64,000 nucleotides of DNA, from contig OX439135.1 in the NCBI GenBank assembly GCA_949318235.1, positions 26,535,325-26,599,324 of the forward strand, in the 5' to 3' direction. This document shows, piece after piece, positions 12,935 to 23,299 of the stretch. The stretch comes from Ecdyonurus torrentis (taxonomy: Eukaryota; Arthropoda; Insecta; Ephemeroptera; Heptageniidae). The notes below the pieces were generated by a model. The model saw nothing but the letters and a program-made list of their open reading frames with translations, did no database searches and was not told the DNA's origin. The translations under genes and the position numbers were made by a program. The first letter of the stretch is position 1, and the number at the start of each line of letters is the position of its first letter.

Positions 12935-13417
12935 AATAGAGGACTTGCAAAAGTAGGTTTAGTGAGAAAATAAACAAACTGACAGCCCAACAATACTAAC
13001 AAAGTGCTAGCAGACGACTTAGTGTTCCTGTCTACATTTAACATGCTTTCTTATGGGGCAATGCAGCAGCTATAACTTGAGTTAGAATTATTTTTCAGAG
13101 GTGAAATTTTTACTGTAGCTTACTGAGCCTACAAGCTTTTGTTTTCCTGGATTTCAAGTGAATTTGTTAAAAAATATTTTTTCACTCAATTAACTTGAAA
13201 TCCAGGAAAACAAAAGCTTGTAGGCTCAGTAAGCTACAGTAAAAATTTCACCTCTGAAAAATAATTCTAACTCAAGTTATAGCTGCTGCATTGCCCCATA
13301 AGAAAGCATGTTAAATGTAGACAGGAACACAAAGTCGTCTGCTAGCACTTTGTTAGTATTGTTGGGCTGTGAGTTTGTTTATTTTCACACTAAACCTACT
13401 TTTGCAAGTCCTCTATT
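12935..13417. mobile_element. 483-bp near-perfect palindrome (young foldback)
   Basis: Arms of ~225 bp (12935-13159 and 13193-13417) are inverted copies with only a few mismatches that I could find (for example GTGAGAAAAT against GTGTGAAAAT, CTGACAGCC against CTCACAGCC, ACTTAGTGTT against ACTTTGTGTT). The loop is about 33 bp. Ends are AATAGAGGACTTGCAAAAG and its complement; TA as target duplication followed by GAGGACTTGC fits Tc1/mariner-type insertion but is not proven. If transcribed it would fold into a ~225-bp double-stranded stem. Confidence 0.9.
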
Positions 13418-13535
13418 AGAAGATTAGATTTATTAATTAAAATTAAATATTTACATAGCTTATGTAGAGTTATTTATACGTTGATACTTTTAGTATGCAA
13501 GACTGTTTGGAAATTTAATTTCATATATTATATAC

Positions 13536-13860
13536 CAGGGTTCGGATTAAACCCGTTTTTTTTTATATAAAACCGGCCGGCAGGTAAAACCGGGTTTTTT
13601 AGTCCGTTTTTTTAAAAAAAGAAAAGGGGGTTTAAGTTAAGAAGCCCGTTTTTTTTTTAATTTTTTTCCTAATTTTCACAATAATAACATAAAAATAATA
13701 AAATAATAAACTCGCATATTTTTTAGTCATTTGAAAAAAAAAAAAAAAAAAAAAAAAAACATCAAATATCAATTTTATAGAGGTTTATTTATTCATAGCA
13801 ATTATAGTAATACAAGTAAATTAAGAATTTCGACTGTTATTAATATAGTATTTTGGCATC

Positions 13861-13896
<36 letters not shown>

Positions 13897-13944
13897 ATTT
13901 TTTTTCCGGCAAAAATTCAGGTTTCAAAACCCGGTCAAACCCTG
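13536..13944. mobile_element. Non-autonomous hAT-like element with 8-bp target duplication
   Basis: The element begins CAGGGTTCGGATTAAACCCG and ends with the reverse complement of CAGGGTTTGACCGGGTTTTG. The flanking octamer TTATATAC is present on both sides (13528-13535 and 13945-13952). An 8-bp duplication with a CAGGG-type terminus is the signature of the hAT superfamily. The 409-bp interior has long A and T runs and no transposase frame, so it depends on a transposase encoded elsewhere. Confidence 0.85.
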
Positions 13945-14086
13945 TTATATACATAAAATAGAGATTGTATTTGAAATCCAGTTAGTAACACAATGACAAA
14001 TATTGTGCAAACTTAATGGTTACTTTAATCAAAGTTTAATTAGTGATTAAACATGGGAAATAAATGAGGCAATTTTATAAACTTTC

Positions 14087-14161
14087 ATATATCATGACAC
14101 TATAGTCCATATAGGGGTAAGGGATGTTTTTATCCTGACCCAGTGATAGATCTCCACAACT
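14087..14161 (+). repeat. Dispersed repeat F, copy 2
   Basis: ATATATCATGACACTATAGT through CAGTGATAGATCTCCACAAC matches 1787-1868. Confidence 0.6.
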
Positions 14162-14209
14162 TTCTATCCTGACATATTTCTCTTGTTTCCTTCACACTTA
14201 TTTTTTTAT

Positions 14210-14630
14210 TTATTTAAAGTAAAAGAAGAAAAAAAAGGACATTATATATTTCAAAGAAATGTTGAAGTACGTCTATTCAACTGAGCTGCTGATAATTTGT
14301 TAATAAATTTATATTAAAAGTCATAAATATTAAATATTTAATTTTCATTTATGATTTGGCATTATTTATGCCAAAATTACAGAAATGCAGAATAAATTAT
14401 ATAATTAATTACGTGCTGCAGAATAGAACATTAGTAGACGTTATGTAATATTAGAGTACCTCACTGGTAACTTCTATTATAAAGTAAAGACGAACAATAG
14501 ACGAGTTTCATTATTACCATAAGGAATTTACCTGGAATTTACCTGGAATTTATTAAACCAGCGATGTGGCTTATAACATACACTAAACATTAAATATATT
14601 CACACCAATGTAAAACTAAATACAAAATAT
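14210..14630. repeat. Dispersed repeat G, copy 1
   Basis: A block with AAGGACATTATATATTTCAA, TGAAGTACGTCTATTCAACT, AGAGTACCTCACTGGTAACT and ACCAGCGATGTGGCTTA. It matches 18416-18950 closely except for a 120-bp insertion there, and partly 15690-15880 and 19130-19290. It preserves the empty site TGAAGTACGTC for that insertion. A 10-bp tandem slip (ACCTGGAATT twice) lies at 14530-14550. Confidence 0.75.
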
Positions 14631-15212
14631 GAAAAGTAAAAAACTGAAATAAGACAATAATAATTACTAAATTGTTATGCACAATTTTTAATTTTATTGA
14701 AGAAGTATTATTATTACAATAAGTATAGATAACCAAGACAAATAAACCAGCGATGTGGTTTACGTAAATTAAATATAAAATTCATAACAATGTAAAACTA
14801 AGTAATTAATTAATTTTGTTTAATTTTTTTTAATACGATTTGTTAACAGATACTTAAAGAATTGTCACTAATATTCAAGAGAATTAACTTAAAATTAAAG
14901 AAGTATTTGAGAGAAATGTTTCAGGGCAACACGATGTGTTTGTAGACATCCAAAGATGACACGAAATCCAGTATTCGTAAGAATGAAATTAGCTTCAATA
15001 TGTAACAAAATTAATATTAACAAAGGGACAACAATTTATTATTTGAAGACAACAATATTTTATTTGCAATTTGCATGCACATACTTGGACGTTATCTTTG
15101 TTCTTGCAACGCTCGGTGATAAGTTTGTTATCTTTGATAAAATGTCACCATAATAATAGAAGTATTTCAGAAGATTTGATGTCAGAGACACGATTTGATT
15201 GTAGACATACAC
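14631..15212. other. Further dispersed repeat material, no gene
   Basis: 14740-14800 repeats the AACCAGCGATGTGG block of repeat G. 14880-15210 resembles 9925-10020 and 10545-10690. No exon-like sequence. Confidence 0.5.
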
Positions 15213-15520
15213 TATAGGGTCTATGCATTCATGTTAAAGTCGACGCCATGTTGGATAACTCAATAACATGGGTGGCATAGGACAAAAAATCATTTTGCCA
15301 GTTTAAAAACAGTATGCAATATTTTTGAGAGCATTGATGTTGTTAATATGTTGAATTAGTATCTCAAGTATGTGAGAAATATAACATGAACTAAAAATGA
15401 AGCGATTTCCCAAAGAAAATTGTCTTTAAAGAAGTTTGTCCTATGCTGAGCAATGTTATTCACTACTCCAGTATGGCCTCCAAGCGCAATAAATATGACG
15501 TCATCCGCATACACCCTATA
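15213..15520 (+). mobile_element. MITE family A, subfamily 1
   Basis: Typical 308-bp copy. It starts TATAGGGTCTATGCATTCATG, then GTCGACGCCATGTTGGATAA, an internal GCATAGGA/TCCTATGC pair, and the right end ATGACGTCATCCGCATACAC followed by CCTATA. Terminal repeats are about 12 bp and the subterminal sequence is only loosely palindromic, so orientation can be assigned. Confidence 0.9.
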
Positions 15521-15689
15521 CATAGCAACAATGGAATCCAGTATTCGTAAGAGTGAAGTTAGCTTCAATATTAATATTAACAAAGGGACAACAATTTATT
15601 ATTTGAAGACAACAATTTTTTAAAAGAAACTCATTATCGTCTTATCATTGTCATATTTTAACATGTTAATATAGCATAGTTACGTAATT

Positions 15690-15880
15690 AATTATGTCCT
15701 GCAGAATAGAACATTAGAGTAGACGTTATGTAATATTAGATCACCTCACTGGTAACTTCTATTATAGAGTAAAGACGAACAATAGACGAGTTTTATTAAA
15801 CCCTAAGTAGTCACATCACATTTAAACCAACGACGTGGCTTACATAAAATAAATATGAAACATATTCGCAACAATGTAAA
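15690..15880. repeat. Dispersed repeat G, copy 2 (partial)
   Basis: CCTGCAGAATAGAACATTAG through CGACGTGGCTTACATAAAAT. Lacks the first half of copy 1. Confidence 0.65.
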
Positions 15881-16540
15881 ACTATAGAATAAACTATTTA
15901 TTAAAATTTATTTGTCAACAAATAAAATAGCAAACAAAATAAATAAAGAAGATGTGACAACGTAAATAACTTGTAATCAATATTTTGGTGTCAACAAATT
16001 TACATTTTCATGCTTTTGTATTTATTTTTAAAAAACAATCAAATCTTAAAAGTAAAGAACACAATGAAAATATAAAACAATTATTGTAAAATTAAATTGA
16101 TAAAAAGTAATATTTCTATGGCCATTACTTTCTTATTAACTTTTTTATCCTATACTTATGTTTTTAAGAAAATGCATTTATTTTAATATTTGAATAATTA
16201 TTTTATTATAAAATTTAAATTTTCAAAAATTTAAAATGTCTAAAAAATTGACAAAGAGAAGTAAAAAAGACGAAAGTGAATGACCTTCAAGTCACAGCAA
16301 AGAATCAGTTATTAAATATGAATCATTTTCAAATTCGATATATTATAGAATATTTGCGTATATTTTGTGTAAATTAGACGAGTAAAGAGAAAGTTGGTTC
16401 GTGTTAAAGCATATACTATTTACCACTTTATGATTATTATTAATATAATAGAAACCTTTGAGAAGTACATCAAAATAATCCCATTCATTCCATTACAGTT
16501 AGATATATCATGAAATACAAGACAAATTTTGTACCGTAAA
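15881..16540. other. AT-rich stretch, nothing recognised
   Basis: No conserved frame, exon-like sequence or full repeat seen. 16255-16290 (GAAGTAAAAAGACG) resembles 23110-23130. Confidence 0.4.
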
Positions 16541-16835
16541 GAGGGTGGTTTCAGTCGACGCCATAAGTGAGTACAAAATAACATTGGCCGGTATACGAAA
16601 ATGTCACATTTTGCCAGTTTAAAAATACTTCGCAATATTTTTGAGAGCATTGATGCTGTTAACAGGTTGAATTAGTACCTCAAGTAAGTGAAAAAAATAA
16701 TAATAACCCAAAAATAGCTAATTTTTCAAAGAAAATAGCCAAAAACTAGGTTTGTCCTATGCTGAGCAATGTTATTTATTGCTCAAGAAGAGCATCGAAA
16801 AGCACTCAGAATGACGTCATGCGTACACACCCTAT
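16541..16835 (+). mobile_element. MITE family A, subfamily 2 (left end eroded)
   Basis: The left end reads GAGGGTGGTTTCAGTCGACG; the usual TTCATGTTAAA is deleted. The right half is typical subfamily 2 (AAAGCACTCAGAATGACGTC, then ATGCGTACACACCCTAT). Confidence 0.85.
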
Positions 16836-16839
16836 TGTT

Positions 16840-17000
16840 ATTACAAAATACAATTATTCAAAATAAAAGACGTTTATGAGATAATTTAAATAAATATACC
16901 TTATACAGGAATTTGCCTTTTGTTTTAGTTTATCAAAAACTAAAATTTAATTGTTTAAATTGACACAATTAAAATTTAAAATAACACAAAATATTAACAA
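16840..17000. repeat. Dispersed repeat S, weak copy
   Basis: GTTATTACAAAATACAATTA and the TTTTAGTTTATC block resemble repeat S at 17812, 19295, 23300, 23930 and 28560. Diverged. Confidence 0.4.
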
Positions 17001-17013
17001 TAAGCCAAGTAAC

Positions 17014-17772
17014 TACTACAGTCTTGGGTTCGATACCCAACATTGCTATAACGATAACGATACTATATTCTAAGAACACACTATAACGATATCGTTACTT
17101 TTAAAAATGTCCCCAATGATAACGATACTATAACGATAGTATTGCGATAAAGATAACTATAATTCATAATGCAATTTTTTTATTGAAATAAAATATTTTA
17201 AATTCTTGCTTCATGACTGTACTATGCCCACAATGATTAACCGCCACATTTATACTTTTTAAATTTTTGGTAATATTTTCTTATTTTCTGCGCACTTTTC
17301 TTACTTTTGTGAGTATTTTTTCTTATTTTTGTAGCAAAAAGTATCGTTATAGATGCGACGATAATATCGTCAATTTTTGTTAATTTACATATAACGATAA
17401 CTTTAATAAAACAAACGCCATATATTAAAGTCAACGCCATATTGGATAACTCAATAACATGGGTGGCATAGGAAAATAACTCATTTTGCCAGTTTAAAAC
17501 CACTATACAATATTTTTGAGAGCATTGATGTTGTAAATATGTTGAATTAGTATCTCAAGTATGTGAGAAAAAATAACAATATCAAAAAATTAAGCGATTT
17601 CCTAAAGAAAATTGTCTTAAATGAAGTTTGTCCTATGCTGAGCAATGTTATTTACTACTACAGTATGGCCTCCAAGTGCATTAAATATGACGTCATCCGC
17701 ATACACCCTATAACGTTTCGATAATCGAATATCGTTATCGTATTTACGATAATCGAACTGAAGACTGGTTAT
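17014..17772 (+). repeat. ATAACGAT-rich repeat D with nested MITE
   Basis: The left part (about 17040-17160) and the part next to the MITE (17340-17411, 17713-17760) are full of ATAACGATA-type words. 17290-17411 matches the reverse complement of 42460-42628 (CACTTTTCTAATTTTTGTGA; AAAAAGTATC; GTCAATTTTTGTTAAT). A family A MITE at 17412-17712 splits the copy. The left edge carries CTTGGGTTCGATACCCAA, which has the form of a tRNA T-arm and Pol III B box, so a tRNA-derived SINE origin is possible but no A box or cloverleaf could be completed. Confidence 0.55.
17412..17712 (+). mobile_element. MITE family A, subfamily 1, nested in repeat D
   Basis: Begins in degraded form (CAAACGCCATATATTAAAGT), then GTCAACGCCATATTGGATAA, and ends CATCCGCATACACCCTATA. 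The first ~12 bp of the terminal repeat are lost. Confidence 0.85.
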
Positions 17773-17811
17773 ATAAAGATGACTTACCAACTATTAATTT
17801 AACGTAAGAAC

Positions 17812-18330
17812 TTCCCATGTTCAAAGTTGATTCCATATTGTGGAATATAGATTTTACTTAACAAATAAAGAAGTTTTACTAGAGATTTATGTTGTCAATT
17901 ATTTCATATTTTAGAAGTTACAACAATGAGCTTCGTATCATGTTGTTGTAACAGCAAACAATAATGTAAAGTAAAAGAAGAAAATAAGACGATTTAGAAT
18001 AAAACCCAAATGCAACATTAGTAAAGATTTTAGTTTCAACTAAAATTCAATTTATTTGAAACAAGATAATCAGATTTTTAAGATATAATACAAAAATGAT
18101 AAATATAAGTAATATCTTAAACATATAGACACGGATATCATTTTAATATCTTAACATCAGAATTTTTTACATATTAATTTTGTTATATCTTGTAGAACAC
18201 AGATGCTTACGATTTAAAGAAGTTTAAATTAGAGAAATTATTTGATACGCCACTTCATGAAATCGGACACAATTCAGTATTTTAGTTATACCGATAAAGT
18301 TTCAATATTTGTAAATAAATATTTATTTAA
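17812..18330. repeat. Dispersed repeat S, copy 2
   Basis: Matches 19295-19810 at about 90% over more than 500 bp: TTCCCATGTTCAAAGTTG, TTGTAACAGCAAACAATAAT (diverged), AAAAGAAGAAAATAAGACGA, TTTTAGTTTCAACTAAAATT, AGAACACAGATGCTTACGA. The same order of blocks recurs, more diverged, at 23300, 23930-24650 and 28560-28930. No conserved coding frame, so class unknown. Confidence 0.75.
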
Positions 18331-18415
18331 GACATATATCCCAAGGTAAATACTAAGAGAGATAATTTAAAGACATAGACAACATGAAAACATTTGCATT
18401 TACATATTTACATTT

Positions 18416-18950
18416 ACTTGGTTTAAATATTTAAAGCAAAAGAAGAAAATAAGGACATTATATATTTCAAAGAAATGTTGAAGTACAGCTCTGGCCAAAA
18501 GTTCCCGAACGGGGCAGCGGCGGCCGCTGCGTTTTCTCATAAAGATAACATTGAGTGGTTGCGGGTTGCCTATGCAAATCGTTCGGAAACTTTTGGCCAG
18601 AGCTGTACGTCTATTCAACTGAGCTGCTGATAATTTGTTTATAAATTTATATTAAAAGTCATAAATATTAAATATTTATTTTTTATATACTGATTTAGCA
18701 TCACTAATGCCAAAATTACATAAATGTAGCATTATTACTTAATTAATACGTGCTGAAGGCAGAATAGAACATAAGAGTAGACATTATGTAATATTAGAGC
18801 ACCTCACTGGTAACCTCTATTATAAAGTAAAGACGAACAATAGACAAGTTTCATTATTACTATAAGGCATTTACCTGAAATTTATTAAACCAGCGATGTG
18901 GCTTAACATAAACTAAACATGAAACATATTCACACCAATGTAAAACTAAG
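18416..18950. repeat. Dispersed repeat G, copy 3, with insertion
   Basis: Matches 14210-14630 apart from the 120-bp element at 18486-18605. The host repeat reads TTGAAGTA on one side of the insertion and TACGTCTATTCAAC on the other. Confidence 0.75.
18486..18605. mobile_element. 120-bp Tc1/mariner-like MITE with TA duplication
   Basis: Ends are CAGCTCTGGCCAAAAGTT and AACTTTTGGCCAGAGCTG, with the inner CCCGAACG/CGTTCGG also paired. TA flanks both sides (18484-18485, 18606-18607). The empty site survives in the paralogous repeat at about 14270 (TTGAAGTACGTCTATTC). The CAG(T/C)...GGCCAAAAGT terminus and TA target are typical of Tc1/mariner elements. The core is strikingly GC-rich (CAGCGGCGGCCGCTGCG) in an AT-rich host. 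No transposase. Confidence 0.92.
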
Positions 18951-19294
18951 TACATAAGTTTAGCAACACAAAGAAGACAATTAAGAGTTCTTGTTTTCAT
19001 CAAAGAAACTAAAATTTCCTATCAGAAAACATACAAATTGCACGAAAATGAGACGTATATCAACTATACATGCCATTTTTTAGAGCGGTTTATTTCATTC
19101 AGCAAATATTATGCTATAATGCATAATAATTATAGTAGACGTTATGTTATATTAGAGCACCTCACTGGTAACCTCTATTATAAAGTAAAGACGAACAATA
19201 GACAATTTTTATTTAACCCTAAGTAGTCACATCTCATTTAAATCAGCGACGTGGCTCACGTCCAATAAATATAAAATATATTCGCCACAATGTA
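18951..19294. repeat. Partial repeat G (copy 4) and flank
   Basis: 19130-19290 repeats AGTAGACGTTATGTTATATT through CAGCGACGTGGCTCACGTCC. 18960-19120 shows no recognised feature. Confidence 0.6.
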
Positions 19295-19810
19295 ATTCCC
19301 ATGTTCAAAGTTGGCTACATATTGTGCAATATAGATTTTACTTAACAAGTAAATAAGTTTTACTAGAGATTTATGTTGTCAATTATTTCATATTTTAAAA
19401 GTTACAACAATGAGCTTCGTATCATGTTGTTATCACTGCACACAACAATGTAAAGTAAAAGAAGAAAATAAGACGATTTAATTAAAATGTAAATCTTAAA
19501 TTGAAACTAATTTTAGTTTCAACTAAAATTCAATTTATTTGAAACAAGATAATCAGATTTTTAAGATATAATACAAAAATGATAAAATTAAGTAATATCT
19601 TAAACATATAGACACGAATATCATTTTAATATCTTAACCTAAGAATTTTCTACATATTAATTATATAGATTATGTCTTGTAGAACACAGATGCTTACGAC
19701 TTAAAGAAGTTTATATTAGAGAAATTATTTCATATTTGATACGTTACTTCATGAACTCCGTTACAATTCAGTATTTTCTTGATACCGATAACTATTTGTA
19801 CAACTAGAAG
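19295..19810. repeat. Dispersed repeat S, copy 3
   Basis: Paralogue of 17812-18330, offset about 1,485 bp. Together with the G copies next to them, the two suggest a local duplication of a G+S unit. Confidence 0.75.
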
Positions 19811-19835
19811 TATAGAGAAGGCGTAGAACACTTTC

Positions 19836-20105
19836 AACAAAAAACATGTCTAGTATCCTCACATACCTAAATATCAATGTTGATTTGGCCAGAGTCATTG
19901 ATTTCTAATTTATTTTACATTAACAAATGTCAGATGCGGGTTTGTGAAGTCACAGCTTACTAGTCCACGAACGCAGAAACAGGCGAGCTGTGACGTCATA
20001 AACCTGCAGCTGACATTTTATGAATGTAAAATAAATTATAAATCAATGACTCTGGCTAAATCAACGTTGCTATTTAGGTATTAGATATTAGACATGTTTT
20101 TTGTT
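19836..20105. mobile_element. Foldback MITE (family K)
   Basis: Left AACAAAAAACATGTCTAGTA pairs with right TATTAGACATGTTTTTTGTT. Inside, GCCAGAGTCATTGATTT pairs with AAATCAATGACTCTGGC, and TGTGAAGTCACAGCT with AGCTGTGACGTCATAAAC. Arms are about 120 bp around a ~25-bp loop. One copy in the window. Confidence 0.85.
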
Positions 20106-20269
20106 CAGTTTTTGCCTTTAAGAAATATACCCCAACACGGAGAGAAATTTTTACACAGATTTCGATTCATTTAACAAAATTTTCTGTGTTAAACATGTAC
20201 TTACAATGATCTTATTTTAAATATTACAATTCGGTTTCTGTTAAACAATATTTACTAATATCTGTATAG

Positions 20270-20430
20270 TATCAACTAATCAGGCGCTTGGTTAAACTTA
20301 TACTTACAAAGTTTTCCTCGTTCACATAACAAAGCGCGCGTATTATATCAACGAGCGCTGTTTGTTAAATTTACAAAATAATTTTTGTTAGATTTAGCAA
20401 GCGCGCGCGCGGTTGGATTTGTTCTAGCGG
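20270..20430. other. CG-dense spot in AT-rich DNA
   Basis: Contains AACAAAGCGCGCGTATTA, CAACGAGCGCTGTTTG and AGCAAGCGCGCGCGCGGTTG. The concentration of CG dinucleotides is unlike the neighbourhood. No exon or promoter motif could be tied to it. Confidence 0.4.
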
Positions 20431-20514
20431 CGGAGTTTTGTTAATTTAATCTAGTTGCTGTTTATTATTTCTATACTTTTTATTTTATATTTTCTACCTC
20501 TGATCTGTTGTTTA

Positions 20515-20682
20515 TTTTTATGTTTTATACTTTGTTGTTATTATTACACTTTATCTTGTAATATGTTTTTACTTTGTATTTTCAAAGTTATAATGTTTTA
20601 TATTATAACTTTGAAAATACAAAGTAAAAACATATTACAAGACAAGTGCAGCAATAACCACAAAGCAAAAAACAACAAAATA
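20515..20682. repeat. Long hairpin with a perfect 40-bp stem
   Basis: 20555-20594 and 20602-20641 are perfect inverted copies (CTTGTAATATGTTTTTACTT at the outer end) around a 7-nt loop. Imperfect pairing continues outward to about 20515 and 20682 (TTTATACTTTGTTGTTATTA against TAACCACAAAGCAAAAAAC). It could be a small foldback element or a hairpin RNA precursor; the sequence alone does not decide. Confidence 0.8.
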
Positions 20683-20689
20683 ATATAAT

Positions 20690-21138
20690 TAATTCAATTA
20701 AATAATTTTTATATAACAAATCAGAGCTAAATAATTTCATATACATTAATGAAATAATTTCTAATTCTTACAATAAGAGCAAGGTGTAAAAGTTAAACAT
20801 TTTTAATCAATTTCAACTGTATAAATATGTTTTATTAAATAAAGTATATGCACAATGAATTAGATATATCAACCACAATAAGCACGAAAAATTACATAAT
20901 AAAAGTACACTCATTTTCTTTAGGTTAATGTTCATCATTTTTATATAAGTCCATATTCCTCAAAATTAGTAAATAAATAATACTTCAAAACTGCTTTTAT
21001 CACATTTGAAAACAAAAATTTTAAACACAATAATATATAACCTGCTGACAACATAAAATCTAACTTAAAACTGTGTTTAAAAAAATGTTATATTTTTAAA
21101 TCTTAAACAAAGTCAAAAATACATAACAAAAAAAAATG
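20690..21138. other. AT-rich stretch, nothing recognised
   Basis: No gene or repeat boundary seen. Confidence 0.4.
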
Positions 21139-21339
21139 TCACATTGGCATTATGTTATTAAATCGTGGATGGTTATGAAATTCACATGTAGTCTTGATAA
21201 CATGGGGCGGAATGAATGGGGGGGGGGGGGGGAGGGATAGGCACGGTGGACTTTTTGTTGATAAAATGTTGATAAAGGGCCATGTTGATAAAAATGGACT
21301 GCAACCTGAAATCAAACAAAGATAAAAATTATTATTTGC

Positions 21340-21370
<31 letters not shown>

Positions 21371-21887
21371 GAAGAAAAATTTACTATTACAATAAATTAT
21401 TAAAAGTAATTTTTCCCTACAAAAATTAACACAGAATTTACTTTTTTTTAACAATGAACTATGTTAAATTTACAAATAATATAGATAATAAATAGCTAAT
21501 AAATATTTACCATATATAATAAGTTTGTTGCTACGCGGGTGCAGTGATATAATAGCGCTAGAAATGTAGTCCTCTATCCCTCTGTTTCGTCTCTCTCGCT
21601 CTCTCTCTCTCTTGCTTGCTTGCCTGCAAAATAAATTTTTTTATTTATTTGAGGTTGTAATCAGTGTAATCAATGAAAAAAAGAGCTACTTAATGTAAAT
21701 TTTTATAGTAAATGCATCAATTTTCAAGTAGTAAAACTATTGAAAGGTGCAAAAATGAATATATTATTCTTCATAAATTAATTACACAACAGAACATATA
21801 GAAATATACTAACATATTACAAATAAAAAGCTACTTACCATTTTGATAAATGTGATTGTGTATAAATCTTGCCGGACTGTGCTCCAT
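21139..21887 (-). other. Possible spliced transcript or broken gene
   Basis: On the minus strand three exon-like blocks are framed by good splice signals: block 1 ends at 21839 with ATG|GTAAGTAG, block 2 is 21511-21623 (TTTTGCAG before, ATG|GTAAATAT after), and block 3 starts at 21305 (GATTTCAG before). Block 1 could begin at ATG 21885-21887, giving MEHSPARFIHNHIYQN. However, joining block 1 to block 2 puts block 2 in a frame with a stop. Only a frame shifted by one is open through block 2 (RERERERR-type repeat from a CT/GA microsatellite, then GIEDYISSAIISLHPR). Block 3 contains a run of 15 G (plus strand). Either a non-coding or pseudogene transcript, or my exon choice is wrong. A TATATAAG motif lies at about 21958-21966 (minus strand). 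Confidence 0.25.
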
Positions 21888-22770
21888 CACTCATTCATAT
21901 TGATCATGTTGATTTCTGATTGCTGTTTGCACATTAATGATCTTGAATTTCACTGCACTTATATATGTATGTAACTTACACATAATTCGCCTGCTACATA
22001 AACATTTCTCACCGATTTAAAGGTGAAAATTAGTAATTAATACACAGTGATATTGAAACATGACTGCATCACTAGCTAGAAAAGTCCAACTAGTCAACCG
22101 CCAATATTAACGGTCAAAAACGTCTGGCGCCTTTGCATATATCACGCCACTTTGACAACAAAAAACTTTTTGTAAAAGTTACAAAATTTTGTTGCTAGAG
22201 CTAACAAGCTGCATCGTAGCAGCGCGCCTACTTGGAGCGCTTTGTAAATGTTATAATTATTGTGTATAACATATACGAGAAATAATACGCTAAAAATTAA
22301 AATGTAGTATTTTGTTATCAATAACTCAGAATATTGGTAAAACTTAATAAATAAATGTTTATTAATATTATCAAACCAAAATTTTAAATAAAATTTAAAA
22401 ATATTAATTTTGTAAAGTAGCTTTAACACAGAATTAGCATGGGCTTAAATAAATATTGTTTTAAAATTATTAAAAATTATTATGGCATTTGGGTTCCAGT
22501 ATTTTAACAACGATTTGTGTATAAGTAAACAGTATTTCTCTTAATTCAAACTAAATATATATTGAAACGTTTTTACATATTTTTTTTGCAAACTTTATTA
22601 ACAACTTTTATTAATATAACTATATTTTCGTTAACATTAATCAAAATATCGTTAAGTACATTTTTAACAAGATTTCTTGGTAAAAATTTTTCTCCGTGAA
22701 GGTAAATACTAAGAGAGATACGTATATTAAAGTGTAAACTATTTAGATATAAAAAACAACTAATTATTCC

Positions 22771-22800
22771 GTCACCATGGTAACGGTTACCATGGTTACC
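22771..22800. promoter_or_regulatory. Two adjacent RFX X-box motifs
   Basis: GTCACCATGGTAAC (22771-22784) and, on the minus strand, GTAACCATGGTAAC (22786-22799) both fit the RFX X-box consensus GTHNYYATRRNAAC. The related GGTAACCATGGTTACC lies in the upstream region of the gene at 38-40 kb (40549-40564). RFX control is inference. The site is about 0.9 kb upstream of the possible minus-strand transcript at 21.1-21.9 kb. Confidence 0.45.
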
Positions 22801-23299
22801 ATTGCATTAGATATTATATCATCCATGGTATCCATGAAGAGACCCGCAGACTTAAATTTAAGAAGATTTCTAGTATAGTCATTAACTGGACTTTATAATA
22901 AAATTGTATATATAATTAATTAACTATTATTTAGTATAAATTAGTAATATACTTAAGATTATTCTATTTTTGCTAATTGTTTCAGAGATACGTTTAAAAA
23001 TTAACAGAGCAAATAACTTTTTAAATTTGTGAACATTCACAAAAATTTAACTTTTCAAAAACTAAATATCTCTAAAAAAAAAAAAAAAAAAAAAAAAAAA
23101 GACACAAAGAAGTAAAAAGACGTAATTGAAGAACTATGTTAAAGTCACTGAAAATAATCGGATTCAATTGAATTATTTTGAAATTCTAGTCAATATTTAG
23201 ACAAATAAAAGAAAATACCAACGTTTTCCAACAGGCGTAACAAATTTGAACAAAATTTGTATGATTTATATATTGTCACAATTAAATATAGTAGAATAC
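22801..23299. other. AT-rich stretch, nothing recognised
   Basis: Poly(A) run at about 23077-23100; no exon-like sequence. Confidence 0.4.

Noticed and set aside
17014..17050. tRNA gene at the T-arm-like CTTGGGTTCGATACCCAA
   Set aside because: No acceptor stem, D-arm or anticodon arm could be formed upstream; at best a SINE remnant.
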